From: Paludibacteraceae bacterium
GTDB lineage: Bacteria; Bacteroidota; Bacteroidia; Bacteroidales; Paludibacteraceae
DNA: 64,000 nucleotides
Direction: 5' to 3'
Assembly (NCBI GenBank): GCA_017527495.1
Contig: JAFXPY010000033.1
Location: 1 to 64,000, forward strand
The translations under genes and the position numbers were made by a program. Of this stretch, positions 15,537 to 24,726 are shown in pieces. Every line of letters begins with the position of its first letter. The first letter of the stretch is position 1. The notes under the pieces were generated by a model. The model saw only the letters and a list, made by a program, of their open reading frames with translations. It did no database searches and was not told the DNA's origin.

Positions 15537-16414
15537 TTGATGTCTCTATTATCATAGTGAATTATAATTCTGCAGAATATACTCGTTGCATAGTAGATTC
15601 TATAAAACAAAAAACGCATGGGATAGAGTATGAAATTGTGGTTGTTGACAATGCCTCGAATGAGCAAGATATTGATTATTTGAAGAAACATGTTGATGCA
15701 AAAATAATAGAGAATGAAAAAAATTTGGGTTTTGGTCGGGCGAATAATATCGGTATTAAAAATTCTGCAGGGAGGAATATTTTGTTTTTAAATCCCGATA
15801 CCAAGTTAGTAAATAATGCGATAAAGATACTTTCAGATTTTCTTGACAATAATACGAATGTCGGTGCGTGTGGCGGAAATTTATATCATGAAGATATGAG
15901 TGAGCAATTGTCGTTCTGGAGATTGTTGCCCGGGGCAAAATTAGAACTTAATGCTTTATTTTCTGATATTTTTATTCATTTGAAATATGGCAAGTCATAT
16001 CAGTTTAACAACACCGAAAAACCGATAAATGTAGGACATATCGTTGGCGCAGATTTGATGATACCACGCAAAATTATTGATAGGATAGGGTATTTTGATA
16101 AAGATTTCTTTCTTTTTTATGAAGAGACAGAACTTTGCTATAGATTGCATAAGTTGGGATTAGGTGTAGTGTCCGTTCCGCAGGCGAAGATAATACATTA
16201 TGAAAGTCAAAGCATAGGGACTAAACTCCAACGCCTAAATTATATGATGCCATCGAGAAAATTATATTTAGAAAAATGTGTGTCGAAAAAAGAAAAGTTT
16301 TTGGCTGACACCATTTTAAGAATTAATTGTTGCCTACGATTAGTTGCTTTTACGTTCTTATTTAAAAAAGATAAGAAAATATATTGGAGAAAAGTTTTGA
16401 AAAATATAGAATAA
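15533..16414 (+). CDS. Family 2 glycosyltransferase (rhamnosyltransferase-like)
   Basis: A 293-residue GT2 with 'VSIIIVNYNS', 'VVVDNAS', 'ENEKNLGFGRANNIGIKNSAGRNILFLNPDT' (nucleotide-sugar and metal site, NPD), 'VGHIVGADLMIPRKIIDRIGYFDKDFFLFYEETELCYRLHKLG' (EE acceptor motif). This WbbL-type pattern is common in rhamnosyltransferases, but sugar specificity cannot be read from it. The start overlaps the flippase stop by 4 bases, so it is translationally coupled. It probably adds a sugar to the lipid-linked repeat unit on the cytoplasmic face. Confidence 0.88.
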   Translation: MIDVSIIIVNYNSAEYTRCIVDSIKQKTHGIEYEIVVVDNASNEQDIDYLKKHVDAKIIENEKNLGFGRANNIGIKNSAGRNILFLNPDTKLVNNAIKILSDFLDNNTNVGACGGNLYHEDMSEQLSFWRLLPGAKLELNALFSDIFIHLKYGKSYQFNNTEKPINVGHIVGADLMIPRKIIDRIGYFDKDFFLFYEETELCYRLHKLGLGVVSVPQAKIIHYESQSIGTKLQRLNYMMPSRKLYLEKCVSKKEKFLADTILRINCCLRLVAFTFLFKKDKKIYWRKVLKNIE

Positions 16415-16430
16415 TTAATGCTATAAATTA

Positions 16431-17642
16431 TTGAATTACATAACGATAATATTTGTTTTGTTATTGCTCTTAGGAACGAGTGATTTGATAACAGAAAAAT
16501 ATCCAAAGTTGCAAGCGGATATTTATAATTGTGCGTTTTTCGTTACAGTTTTTTTATTTCTAATCAAGTATTATTTCGGACCTGATATTGTTCATTATGT
16601 TCCTCATTACTACGGAATGACATCTGTATCAGAGGTGTTGTTGATGAATTATAGCAATAATTTCGAGTGGGGATATAATTTGTTTTGTAGCATACTCAAT
16701 TCAATGAATGTATCATTCTATTGGATGACAGTTCTTGTTGATTTGATTTATTTTTATGTAATATATCTATTGTTTAATCAAATAAAAAACAAGCGTACAT
16801 TTGCATTAATGGTGCTTGTATTATTTGAATATAACCTTATATTTTTTGAATACCGTCAATGCTTATCGGTCTCTTTTTTCTTGTTAATGACAATATGTAT
16901 GCAGCGCGAAAATAAAGTTGGTATAATTATTTGTGCGTTATTGTCAATTATTTGCCACAAAGCAGGAATTTTTGTGGTAGGCTTAACTTTGTTTTTCTTC
17001 TTAATACATGGCAAAAAGATTAGACCACTTGTATATCAAATCCTATTTTGGGTCTTGGTATTGATGATGTTGTTGCCCATAACGAAAATTAGTGTTTTCT
17101 TTTTACATTTATTACCATTGCCGGAATCATATTTGATTTCGTTAGAGCACCATCTTTCACTTGGGCGACAATTTCAGCTGATTTTCTTTATTTATGCTCT
17201 AACAATACTTTGTATTGAGTATTATATTTCATGTCAAAAAAACAATATAAATACATTCGCTATTGTTTCCATTGTCGCAATTTGCATTATTATTTCGCTT
17301 TATCAGTATTATTATTTGTTGAATAGGATTAGGTCATATTTTTTACCCATATTGATTGTTTATATATTCAATCTTATACAAAATAATTCTACAATTAGAT
17401 ATGGCACTTTGATTAGGCAAAGTTTGTGTATTGTTGTAATTATTTTTTTTCTTCATCAAATCAATTTGATAGAAAATGGTATGTCAAAAATGAAAAATAA
17501 AGAAATCAATACTCCATGTACTATTTTCAATTTGATAAATCATGATAAGAACCAAATCCAAAATCGCCAATTGCAGATTGCTGATAGATGGTGGGTAGAA
17601 GATTATTTAGAAGACGAAAATAATGTTATAAAGAAAAAATGA
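16431..17642 (+). CDS. EpsG-type polysaccharide polymerase (Wzy role)
   Basis: A 403-residue membrane protein with about 10 hydrophobic helices. Features of the EpsG family include an early 'YYFGPDIVHYVPHY' (conserved D...Y in the first periplasmic loop), 'YRQCLSVSFFLL' and 'ICHKAGIF' (the R-Q and H-K pairs). These proteins polymerise repeat units made by flippase-dependent systems. The start is TTG 16431: a stop codon lies just upstream in frame (16416-16418), and the first internal ATG is about 62 codons in, inside the conserved region. No priming glycosyltransferase or chain-length regulator is in the cluster. Confidence 0.82.
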   Translation: MNYITIIFVLLLLLGTSDLITEKYPKLQADIYNCAFFVTVFLFLIKYYFGPDIVHYVPHYYGMTSVSEVLLMNYSNNFEWGYNLFCSILNSMNVSFYWMTVLVDLIYFYVIYLLFNQIKNKRTFALMVLVLFEYNLIFFEYRQCLSVSFFLLMTICMQRENKVGIIICALLSIICHKAGIFVVGLTLFFFLIHGKKIRPLVYQILFWVLVLMMLLPITKISVFFLHLLPLPESYLISLEHHLSLGRQFQLIFFIYALTILCIEYYISCQKNNINTFAIVSIVAICIIISLYQYYYLLNRIRSYFLPILIVYIFNLIQNNSTIRYGTLIRQSLCIVVIIFFLHQINLIENGMSKMKNKEINTPCTIFNLINHDKNQIQNRQLQIADRWWVEDYLEDENNVIKKK

Positions 17643-18646
17643 TATTTATTACAGGAACATATCCTCCCCAAAAATGTGGTGTGGGTGATTATCTATATTG
17701 CATTATGACTTCCGAAATCGGAAAGGAATGGTCTGTTTTTTATGATGTCGATTGGAAGTTGTCAAATTTGCCTCGCTTAATCAAAAAAATGAAGTGTGTT
17801 ACAGATCCTATAATCAATCTGCAATATCCGACGATGGGCTATGGTACACATCTTTCACCGCATATTTTGTGTCTGTATGCTAAGTTTTTTTTGGGGAAAA
17901 AAATATATGTGACGATACATGAGTATTCCCAATTAGGTTGGAAGGGCAAGCTCGCTTTGAAGCCGTTATTTGCAATAAGTGAAAAAGTAATTTTCACTAC
18001 TGAATACGAAAAAAATCAAGCAGAAAAGATTGCTCACATACAAAATGGTTGTGTGATCAAAATTAATTCAAACATTCCGTCTTCACCGCAAATTAAAGAG
18101 ATTAAAGATAGAAGTTGGGATGTCGGATACTTTGGCTATTTACGCCCACAAAAGGGATTAGAAGAATTTCTTGCAACAGCAAAGCAAGTAAAAGAAAAAA
18201 ATGTAAATGCCAAAATATGTATTCTTGGTTCTATACAACCCGAATTTGAAAATTATAGTAAGGATATATTGAGAATAGCAGAGCAAATCGGTGTGAGTTA
18301 TCTTGGTGAAAATACTCCCCAACATACTGCTGAGATGATTAATGATATAAAAATAATGTATTTGCCATTTCCTGATGGGTTGTCAGAAAGACGAGGGTCG
18401 TTTCTTGCTTCTGTGGTAAATGGTTGTGTAATTGTTAGTAAGCGTGGAAATTTTACAACTTACGAACAACAACAAAGTTGTGTTTTCGCCAGTGGTGATG
18501 AGGCTGCATTTGTCATAACTCAGCTTCTTGACGATGGTGCAAAATTGGCAGAATATCAAAAGAAAACTCTTTTGTTTTCAAAGAAAAATGTGCCGGGTTC
18601 ATGGAACGAAATAGCTAAGAAATATAAGGAACTTATAGAACAATGA
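17639..18646 (+). CDS. GT-B (family 4-like) glycosyltransferase
   Basis: A 335-residue protein beginning 'MIFITGTYPPQKCGVGDYLYCI', the typical N-terminal glycine-rich loop of GT4 enzymes. The second Rossmann half has 'DVGYFGYLRPQKGLEEFLATAKQV', 'ICILGSIQPEF', and a donor-binding region 'PFPDGLSERRGSFLASVVNGCVIVSKRG'. Start and stop overlap both neighbours by 4 bases (ATGA), so it is part of the polysaccharide operon. Donor sugar unknown. Confidence 0.85.
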   Translation: MIFITGTYPPQKCGVGDYLYCIMTSEIGKEWSVFYDVDWKLSNLPRLIKKMKCVTDPIINLQYPTMGYGTHLSPHILCLYAKFFLGKKIYVTIHEYSQLGWKGKLALKPLFAISEKVIFTTEYEKNQAEKIAHIQNGCVIKINSNIPSSPQIKEIKDRSWDVGYFGYLRPQKGLEEFLATAKQVKEKNVNAKICILGSIQPEFENYSKDILRIAEQIGVSYLGENTPQHTAEMINDIKIMYLPFPDGLSERRGSFLASVVNGCVIVSKRGNFTTYEQQQSCVFASGDEAAFVITQLLDDGAKLAEYQKKTLLFSKKNVPGSWNEIAKKYKELIEQ

Positions 18647-19359
18647 TTTCTGTTTGTATTGCGACATATAATGGAGAAAAATATATTGAGGAGCAATTAG
18701 AATCAATATTGAAACAAATTGGAGAAAGTGATGAGGTTGTTATTTCAGACGATGCCTCAGTTGACAATACTTGTGCCATAATTGAAGCTTTCAATGACAA
18801 AAGGATAAAACTATTGCATAATAATAGTAAAAGCTGTAAATGGAATTTTCAAAATGCTTTGAGCAATGCGCACGGTGATATAATTTTCATGTCAGACCAA
18901 GATGATGTATGGCTTGAAGGCAAAGTAGATAGGTGTGTTGAAGAACTTAAGCATTACGATTTAGTGGTTACAAACAGCAAAGAAACAGACCAGCAATTGA
19001 ATATCGTCAATCCTGATTTTTTTTCGGTTTATAACTCCGGAACAGGGTTAATCAAGAATGCAATCAACAATACATACTATGGCTCATGCATGGCATTCAA
19101 GGCCGACCTTTTGAAATATGCTCTGCCATTCCCGCCAACAAATGAAATTGGTCATGATATTTGGATAGGTTTGGTCGCTGAAATGGTAGGGAAAGTCAAG
19201 TTTATCAATGAACCTTATTTACTATATCGTCGACATGAACAAACAGTGACGAGTACAAATCGAAGCCTTATGAAAAGGTCTAATAGAAGTTTTCTTACCA
19301 AAGTATTCAGCCGATTAGTTGTCTTCTACTACATAATAAAATTTAAAATAAATCACTAA
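18643..19359 (+). CDS. Family 2 glycosyltransferase (SDQDDVW type)
   Basis: A 238-residue GT2: 'ISVCIATYNGEKYIEEQLESILKQ', 'VVISDDASVDNT', then 'DIIFMSDQDDVWLEGKVDR' with the catalytic metal-binding DQDD group, and 'EIGHDIWIGLVAEM' / 'LLYRRHEQTVT'. This subgroup occurs in O-antigen and capsule clusters and often adds rhamnose or galactose. It overlaps the GT-B gene by 4 bases. It is the last gene of the tightly coupled run, and the next transferase has its own promoter (19372-19403). Confidence 0.87.
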   Translation: MISVCIATYNGEKYIEEQLESILKQIGESDEVVISDDASVDNTCAIIEAFNDKRIKLLHNNSKSCKWNFQNALSNAHGDIIFMSDQDDVWLEGKVDRCVEELKHYDLVVTNSKETDQQLNIVNPDFFSVYNSGTGLIKNAINNTYYGSCMAFKADLLKYALPFPPTNEIGHDIWIGLVAEMVGKVKFINEPYLLYRRHEQTVTSTNRSLMKRSNRSFLTKVFSRLVVFYYIIKFKINH

Positions 19360-19371
19360 TTTTCTTCTTTA

Positions 19372-19403
19372 TTTGTGGAAGTTAAATAAAATGTGTAACT
19401 TTG
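19372..19403 (+). promoter_or_regulatory. Promoter before the last GT2 gene and prs
   Basis: The -33 TTTG (19372-19375) and -7 TAACTTTG (19396-19403) are 20 bases apart, in a short intergenic gap before ATG 19445. Confidence 0.7.
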
Positions 19404-19444
19404 TGAAATAATTTATAAATCATCTTTATACCATATAGTAATTA

Positions 19445-20200
19445 ATGACAGCATTGGTTTCAATCATAACTCCATTGTACAACGGGAAGCGTTTTGTCGC
19501 TCAGACAATTGAGAGTGTTCTTGCCCAAACTTTTCAAGACTGGGAAATGATTGTTGTTAACGATGGATCGAAGGATGGGTGTGAGAAAATCGTGGAGGAT
19601 TATGTGCAAAAAGACCCAAGAATAAAATTATTCAACAAAGAGAACGGTGGCTCTGCTTCTGCCCGTAATTATGGGATAAAACAAGCGAGTGGGAGGTATT
19701 TTGCTTTTCTTGATTCTGATGATGTTTGGGAGCCGCATTTTCTCGAAAGTCAACTCTTCTTTATGAAGCAAACAGGCGGTAAACTTGTTTGTTCGGCACA
19801 TAAAAGAATAGACGAGGAGAATAAAGAATGTCTCAAACCTTTTTATCCGCCTCAAAAAGCAACATATACCGACCTGCTCAAGACTTGTTCGATATCTTGT
19901 TTGACCGTTTTGTATGATTCAGAGCCTTATGGTAAATTCTATTTCCGAGAAGACCTCGGAAGTTTGAGAGACGACTATGCACTCTGGCTTGAAATAATCA
20001 AAAAAGTGGGAGTCGTTTATGGAAACCAAGAGATACTTGGTAGTTATAGAATATTAAGCAATCAGGTGACTGCAAAAAAATATAAGATGATAAAACCGCA
20101 ATATGGAATATACAGAAAGGTTGAGAAACTGGGAGTTTTTCGAAGCTTGTATTACCTTTGCTGGTGGGGAGTGAAAGGACAGATAAAATACAGAAAGTAA
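19445..20200 (+). CDS. Family 2 glycosyltransferase
   Basis: A 251-residue GT2 with 'VSIITPLYNGKRFVAQTIESVLAQTFQDWEMIVVNDGSKDG' and 'ENGGSASARNYGIKQASGRYFAFLDSDDVWEPHFLE'. DSDDVW is the metal/donor motif, and 'LGSLRDDYALWLEII' gives the acceptor-side acidic pair. This short form (about 250 residues) is common for capsule or lipopolysaccharide outer-core sugars. It has its own promoter and ends 17 bases before prs. Confidence 0.87.
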   Translation: MTALVSIITPLYNGKRFVAQTIESVLAQTFQDWEMIVVNDGSKDGCEKIVEDYVQKDPRIKLFNKENGGSASARNYGIKQASGRYFAFLDSDDVWEPHFLESQLFFMKQTGGKLVCSAHKRIDEENKECLKPFYPPQKATYTDLLKTCSISCLTVLYDSEPYGKFYFREDLGSLRDDYALWLEIIKKVGVVYGNQEILGSYRILSNQVTAKKYKMIKPQYGIYRKVEKLGVFRSLYYLCWWGVKGQIKYRK

Positions 20201-20217
20201 ACAAACAACATACTATT

Positions 20218-21195
20218 ATGCTCAAAAATAATTCAGCAGAATCTTTTGAAGAACTCGACATGACTTCTTTTGCTGTTTTTGCAGGTGAAAAGAGTCGTTA
20301 TCTTGCTCAGGAAGTTTGCAATTGCTTGCATTGTGAATTAGGAAAAATCAAAATTCAACATTTCAAAGATGGCGAATTTGCAGTTGCTTTCGAAGAATCG
20401 GTCAGGGGAAAATACGTATTTCTTGTTCAATCCACTCCTGCACCATCCGACAATTTGATGGAATTGCTTTTGATGATAGATGCCGCTAAACGCGCATCTG
20501 CATACAAAATTGCAGCTGTTATTCCTTATTTTGGTTGGGCGCGTCAAGACCGTAAAGATCAGCCAAGAGTTTCTATTGGAGCCAAACTTGTGGCTGATAT
20601 GTTGCAGGTCGCCGGTGCTGACAGAGTCATAACGCTTGATTTGCATGCTGACCAGATTCAGGGCTTTTTCAACATTCCTGTCGATCACCTTTATGGTTAT
20701 AGCATATTCTCAGATTATATTAAATCTCTCAACCTAAAGAAATTAATTATTGCTTCACCTGACGAAGGAGGCAGTAAACGAGCTGCAAAATTCGCTGCTC
20801 ATGCCAATCATGCTCCTATTGTGTTGTGTTACAAACATAGGGAAAAAGCAAATGCTGTGTCGCAACTCCGTGTGCTTGGTAATGTGAAAGGAAAAGATGT
20901 CGTGCTCGTTGACGACCTTGTTGATACGGCGGGAACACTATGCAAAGCTGCACAAGAGATGAAAAGACTCGGAGCTAATAGCGTGAGAGCTGTGGTGTCA
21001 CATGGCGTGATGTCGGGAAATGCAAGCAAACTGATTGAGAAATCGGAGCTTGAAGAAATAGTTTTTTCCAATTCCTTGCCGTACGACACTGCAAAATGCT
21101 CTAAGGTTAAAATTATTTCAATCGCTAAGGTGTTTGCTTCGACAATCAAATCTATACTTACTCATCACTCAATCAGTGAGGATAATATACTTTAA
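20218..21195 (+). CDS. prs: Ribose-phosphate pyrophosphokinase
   Basis: A 325-residue enzyme that makes PRPP from ribose-5-phosphate and ATP for nucleotide, His and Trp synthesis. Signatures: 'FKDGEFAVAFEESVRGKYVFLVQST', 'VIPYFGWARQDRKDQPR', the Mg/PRPP motif 'DLHADQIQGFF' and the PRPP loop 'VVLVDDLVDTAGTL'. ATG 20218 is used; ATG 20260 (MTSFAVFAGEK) matches the family start better and is a real alternative. It is followed 3 bases later by the HD-domain gene. Confidence 0.94.
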   Translation: MLKNNSAESFEELDMTSFAVFAGEKSRYLAQEVCNCLHCELGKIKIQHFKDGEFAVAFEESVRGKYVFLVQSTPAPSDNLMELLLMIDAAKRASAYKIAAVIPYFGWARQDRKDQPRVSIGAKLVADMLQVAGADRVITLDLHADQIQGFFNIPVDHLYGYSIFSDYIKSLNLKKLIIASPDEGGSKRAAKFAAHANHAPIVLCYKHREKANAVSQLRVLGNVKGKDVVLVDDLVDTAGTLCKAAQEMKRLGANSVRAVVSHGVMSGNASKLIEKSELEEIVFSNSLPYDTAKCSKVKIISIAKVFASTIKSILTHHSISEDNIL

Positions 21196-21198
21196 GTG

Positions 21199-22416
21199 AT
21201 GGCTCATAAAAAAATCATCAACGACCCTGTCTTTGGATTCATAACTATTCCAAATGAGTTTCTGCTTGAGCTCTTGCAGCACCCTTATCTACAGCGACTC
21301 ACTCGAATCAGACAGATGGGGTTGGCTTATTTGGTCTATCCAGGTGCCACACATACTCGTTTTTTGCATTCTATAGGTGCCATGCACCTCATGAATGAAG
21401 CAATAACAGGCCTCAGACTTCAAGGAATAGAAATAACGCATGAAGAGGGCATTGCAGCTATGGCTGCCATCCTTTTGCATGATGTGGGGCACGGACCTTT
21501 CTCGCATGTGCTCGAAAATACTCTTGTTGAGGGTATTACGCATGAGGATATTTCGTTGATGATGATGAAAGAAATCAATCGCGAAACAAACGGGAAATTG
21601 CAACTCGCAATAGATATATTTACCGACAAATATCACAAGCATTTTCTTCACCAACTTGTCAGCAGTCAGCTTGATGTTGATAGGCTTGATTATCTTTGCC
21701 GCGATAGTTTCTTTTGTGGCGTAAGTGAAGGTACGGTGGCGTCGGCCAGAATACTCAAGATGCTCACTTTGGTAGATGGCAGACTTGCCATAGAAGCAAA
21801 AGGAATCTACTCAATAGAGAAATTTCTTGTCGCACGCCGACTTATGTATTGGCAAGTATATCTTCATAAAACATCAGTGGCAGCCGAACAAATGCTGATT
21901 AAAATTCTTTCAAGAGCCAAATTACTTGCCGAACAAGGAAAAGAGATGTTTTGTTCGCCGGCACTGAAAATATTTTTGTACCAAAAAATAAACAAAGAAA
22001 ATTTTGACTTTCAAGTGCTTGAGCAATATGCAGTTCTTGATGATTCAGACATACTTTCTGCAATTAAAGTATGGTGCAATTCCGATGATGTTGTTTTGAG
22101 TAAACTCTGTACTGCTTTTACTAATCGTCGTCTTTTCAAAACTCAGCTGCTCGAACAGCCCCTTTCACAAACAGAAATCACCAACTGGCAAAATAAATAT
22201 GCCGAGAAATTCAATATCTCTTTGGACGAAGCTAATTATCTTTTTTCTCTTCATACATCAAGCAAAGATACTTATAGTGCAGCTGATGACTCGATTGACA
22301 TTATATATAAAGACGGAACAATAAAAGATATTGCCAACGCATCAGATATGCTTAACCTCTCTGTTCTGACCAAAAAAGTGAGCAAACACTATTTATTCTA
22401 TTTCCCTATTGATTGA
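21199..22416 (+). CDS. HD-domain phosphohydrolase (dGTPase/SAMHD1-like)
   Basis: A 405-residue protein with an HD domain at its N-terminus: 'PYLQRLTRIRQMGLAYLVYPGATHTRFLHSIGAMHL', then the metal motif 'ILLHDVGHGPFSHVLE', then 'QLVSSQLDVDRLDYLCRDSFFCG'. These are the features of the SAMHD1-like/YdhJ group, whose members hydrolyse dNTPs or other nucleotides. ATG 21199 is preferred to GTG 21196. The DUF4105 gene's start ATG overlaps its stop by one base (TGATG). With prs upstream it suggests a nucleotide-metabolism grouping. Confidence 0.85.
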   Translation: MAHKKIINDPVFGFITIPNEFLLELLQHPYLQRLTRIRQMGLAYLVYPGATHTRFLHSIGAMHLMNEAITGLRLQGIEITHEEGIAAMAAILLHDVGHGPFSHVLENTLVEGITHEDISLMMMKEINRETNGKLQLAIDIFTDKYHKHFLHQLVSSQLDVDRLDYLCRDSFFCGVSEGTVASARILKMLTLVDGRLAIEAKGIYSIEKFLVARRLMYWQVYLHKTSVAAEQMLIKILSRAKLLAEQGKEMFCSPALKIFLYQKINKENFDFQVLEQYAVLDDSDILSAIKVWCNSDDVVLSKLCTAFTNRRLFKTQLLEQPLSQTEITNWQNKYAEKFNISLDEANYLFSLHTSSKDTYSAADDSIDIIYKDGTIKDIANASDMLNLSVLTKKVSKHYLFYFPID

Positions 22417-23603
22417 TGCAACAGATTCGTAATATACTGCTTATTTGTCTTTTGAGCTTGTCTGTTTGTGCAAAAGCCCAGCAAGAAAACCCCGATACAA
22501 TCAATCGCCTTGCCGACGATTTCGTTACAGCAAGTCTTATTGTTGTCAGCCCGGGCGAAGTCCTCTATTCTACTCTTGGCCATGCAGCTCTAAGGTTGCA
22601 ATGCCCTACATTCAATCTCGACTATGTCTTTTCCTATGAGAGCGAGAATGTTCGTGACAAGATATGGACATTTCTCAAAGGACAACTGAAAATGGGGCTT
22701 TTTGCTATTCCGATAGATACATTCATTGATTCATATCGGGCAGAGGGCAGAGGAATATATGAGTATAAATTAAATCTTTCTCCGCAGCAAAAATTATGGC
22801 TATGGGAAGTGATGGACAATCATTTGTTAGAAGGGCCCAATCAGCCATACGATTATTTCAATAAAGGGTGCGCGAAATCAGTGGTACTTGTTATGCATGA
22901 GGTGCTTGGTAATAATGCAATTCAATATGCACCATGGGATGATAAATATAAGAATAATACTCAACGAGAATTGGTAAGAAATTTTATAACCAATGCTCCA
23001 TGGGAAGAGGCTTTTATGTATTGTTTGATTGGTAGCAAAGGAGATAAACCATGTGCAAACGAAAAAAAACTTATTGTGCCAACAGATTTGGTTGAAGTAT
23101 GGCAGAAAGCCAAAGTTAACGACCAACAATTTCTTGAAGATAATGCATCGGTACTCTTGCCCTTAGAAAAAAAAGAACAAAAAAAATGGTTGACGCCATT
23201 GTTGGTAAGTATTATTTTGCTAATATGTGTCGTTATATGTTGGCTATTCAATATAAAAGCGATTGATTATATCGTACTTGCGATTCAATCTGCATTAGGA
23301 TTGTTGATGACTTATCTTATTGTGTTTTCTTCATTGCCTTGCACCGAATGGAACTGGCTTATTATACCATTTAATATATTACCACTAATTTGCTGGCATT
23401 GGCGAAGATATTGGTTATTACCATATTCAGCAATAAACATATTGTGGGTTGTAGGGATGATAATATCTTCACTTTGGTTTCATGTCTTAGTTGACGAGAG
23501 TCAAATAATATTAGCATTGACAGTAGCAATTGTGTTTATTAAAGAGTGGTTTCATTGTAAAAATTATCCGCTACCTTTTAGTCTTAAAAAAGTCGGTTAC
23601 TAA
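22416..23603 (+). CDS. DUF4105 membrane protein
   Basis: A 395-residue protein. It has a signal peptide (MQQIRNILLICLLSLSVCAKAQ), then a DUF4105 region (about 30-240) with 'VSPGEVLYSTLGHAALRLQ', 'YVFSYESENV' and 'FNKGCAKSVVLVMHEVL'. The C-terminal 130 residues contain about four transmembrane helices. The DUF4105 N-terminal part resembles papain-like (NlpC/Lnb-type) periplasmic domains with conserved H and C residues; H and the later C (GHAALR, NKGCAKS) are present, but catalysis is unproven. Its 3' end overlaps the convergent tadA by 33 bases. Confidence 0.85.
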   Translation: MQQIRNILLICLLSLSVCAKAQQENPDTINRLADDFVTASLIVVSPGEVLYSTLGHAALRLQCPTFNLDYVFSYESENVRDKIWTFLKGQLKMGLFAIPIDTFIDSYRAEGRGIYEYKLNLSPQQKLWLWEVMDNHLLEGPNQPYDYFNKGCAKSVVLVMHEVLGNNAIQYAPWDDKYKNNTQRELVRNFITNAPWEEAFMYCLIGSKGDKPCANEKKLIVPTDLVEVWQKAKVNDQQFLEDNASVLLPLEKKEQKKWLTPLLVSIILLICVVICWLFNIKAIDYIVLAIQSALGLLMTYLIVFSSLPCTEWNWLIIPFNILPLICWHWRRYWLLPYSAINILWVVGMIISSLWFHVLVDESQIILALTVAIVFIKEWFHCKNYPLPFSLKKVGY

Positions 23604-24014
23604 TTTCCCGCATTCGTCTTCTAACACACCGCTTGTAATCACACATTTTGGGTGTAATGCTTTGGGGCTATAAATGGAAAAACCTCGTTTTTCGTCTTTT
23701 GCACCATATACGACACGCGCAATCTGTGCCCAGCCTATTGCTCCGGCACACATCACGCAAGGTTCTATTGTAACATAGAGAGTACATTCTTTCAAGTATT
23801 TCCCTCCCAAACTTGCCGATGCAGCTGATATGGCTTGAATCTCAGCATGAGCTGTTACATCTTGAAGATGCTCGGTCATGTTGTAGCCTCGTCCGACAAT
23901 TCTGTCGTTGCAAACCACTATACAACCTATCGGCACCTCGCCTATCTCTAAGGCTTTTTGGGCTTCAGCCAAGGCTAAACGCATATAGTCTATGTCGGTT
24001 CGTTTATTTAGCAT
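23571..24014 (-). CDS. tadA: tRNA-specific adenosine deaminase TadA
   Basis: A 147-residue cytidine-deaminase-fold protein that converts A34 to inosine in tRNA-Arg(ACG). The zinc motif is H56-A-E58 with P-C86-x2-C89 ('AHAEIQA', 'EPCVMCAGAI'). ATG 24012-24014 (MLNKRTDIDYMRLAL) is used; ATG 24018-24020 would add two residues. The start overlaps the end of the GGGP-synthase gene by 11 bases, making it the last gene of the gldE unit. Confidence 0.93.
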   Translation of the reverse strand: MLNKRTDIDYMRLALAEAQKALEIGEVPIGCIVVCNDRIVGRGYNMTEHLQDVTAHAEIQAISAASASLGGKYLKECTLYVTIEPCVMCAGAIGWAQIARVVYGAKDEKRGFSIYSPKALHPKCVITSGVLEDECGKLVTDFFKTKR

Positions 24015-24726
24015 AATCATGTACAAATCTGCAAAAATCAGCCATGTCATCGGCATTTTGCTCAAAATGATTTCCAATAACCACCATATCGGCTCCACCA
24101 TCCAAAGCCTTTTTTATGTCTGTCTTATTGCGCAATCCTCCACCAACAATTAGTGGAATATCTATCACTTGTCTGACTGCTTTTATGACTTTGTCAGACA
24201 CGGGAATGAGAGCTCCGCTGCCAGCCTCTAAATAGATTGCTCTCATGCCTAACAGCTCACCCGCCACAGCAGTGCTAACAATAGTTTCTATGTCTGATTG
24301 TGAAATCCCCCTGCAGCCACTCGCCTTTTCTACTGACGACAGTTTTCCCCCATCGATAAGGATATAACCGGTAGGAATGATACTCAAATTGCTCCTTTTC
24401 AACGCTACTGAGCACCTTGTATGCTGACCAATCAACAATTCAGGATTTCGACCGGAAATCAAGCTTAGAAGTAATATTCCATCAGCGCATAAAGACACTT
24501 GATTGACATTGCCGGGGAAAAGAATTATGGGTAGTGCTGTTTTTGTTTTTAGTTGGGTAATAAAATTGTTGATATTGTTGATTTCACCGCTTCCACCGAT
24601 GAGTACCATGTCGGGCAATGCATTATTAAGATGGCTACATACCGATGGTATGTCATCGAGAGAAATCTTTGCAGGATCAAGCAGTACAGCAATTTGTTTT
24701 TTATGTCTGTTAATGTTTATTTTCAT
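24004..24726 (-). CDS. Geranylgeranylglyceryl/heptaprenylglyceryl phosphate synthase family protein
   Basis: A 240-residue TIM-barrel protein of the GGGP/PcrB group: 'AVLLDPAKISLDD', 'DMVLIGGSG', 'ILFPGNVNQVSLCADGILLLSLISGRNPELLIG', 'YLEAGSGA' and 'PLIVGGGLRNKTDIKKALDGGADMVVIGNHFE'. The enzymes join a polyprenyl chain to glycerol-1-phosphate and are the first step of archaeal-type ether lipids. Bacteroidetes carry group II homologues whose lipid product and role are poorly known. It overlaps both neighbours, so it is part of the gldE-gldD unit. The start is MKININR; an earlier Met (24738) is less likely. Confidence 0.88.
   Translation of the reverse strand: MKININRHKKQIAVLLDPAKISLDDIPSVCSHLNNALPDMVLIGGSGEINNINNFITQLKTKTALPIILFPGNVNQVSLCADGILLLSLISGRNPELLIGQHTRCSVALKRSNLSIIPTGYILIDGGKLSSVEKASGCRGISQSDIETIVSTAVAGELLGMRAIYLEAGSGALIPVSDKVIKAVRQVIDIPLIVGGGLRNKTDIKKALDGGADMVVIGNHFEQNADDMADFCRFVHDYAK

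Noticed and set aside
21196..21198. GTG start of the HD phosphohydrolase
   Set aside because: ATG follows directly and gives the same frame; Bacteroidetes strongly prefer ATG.
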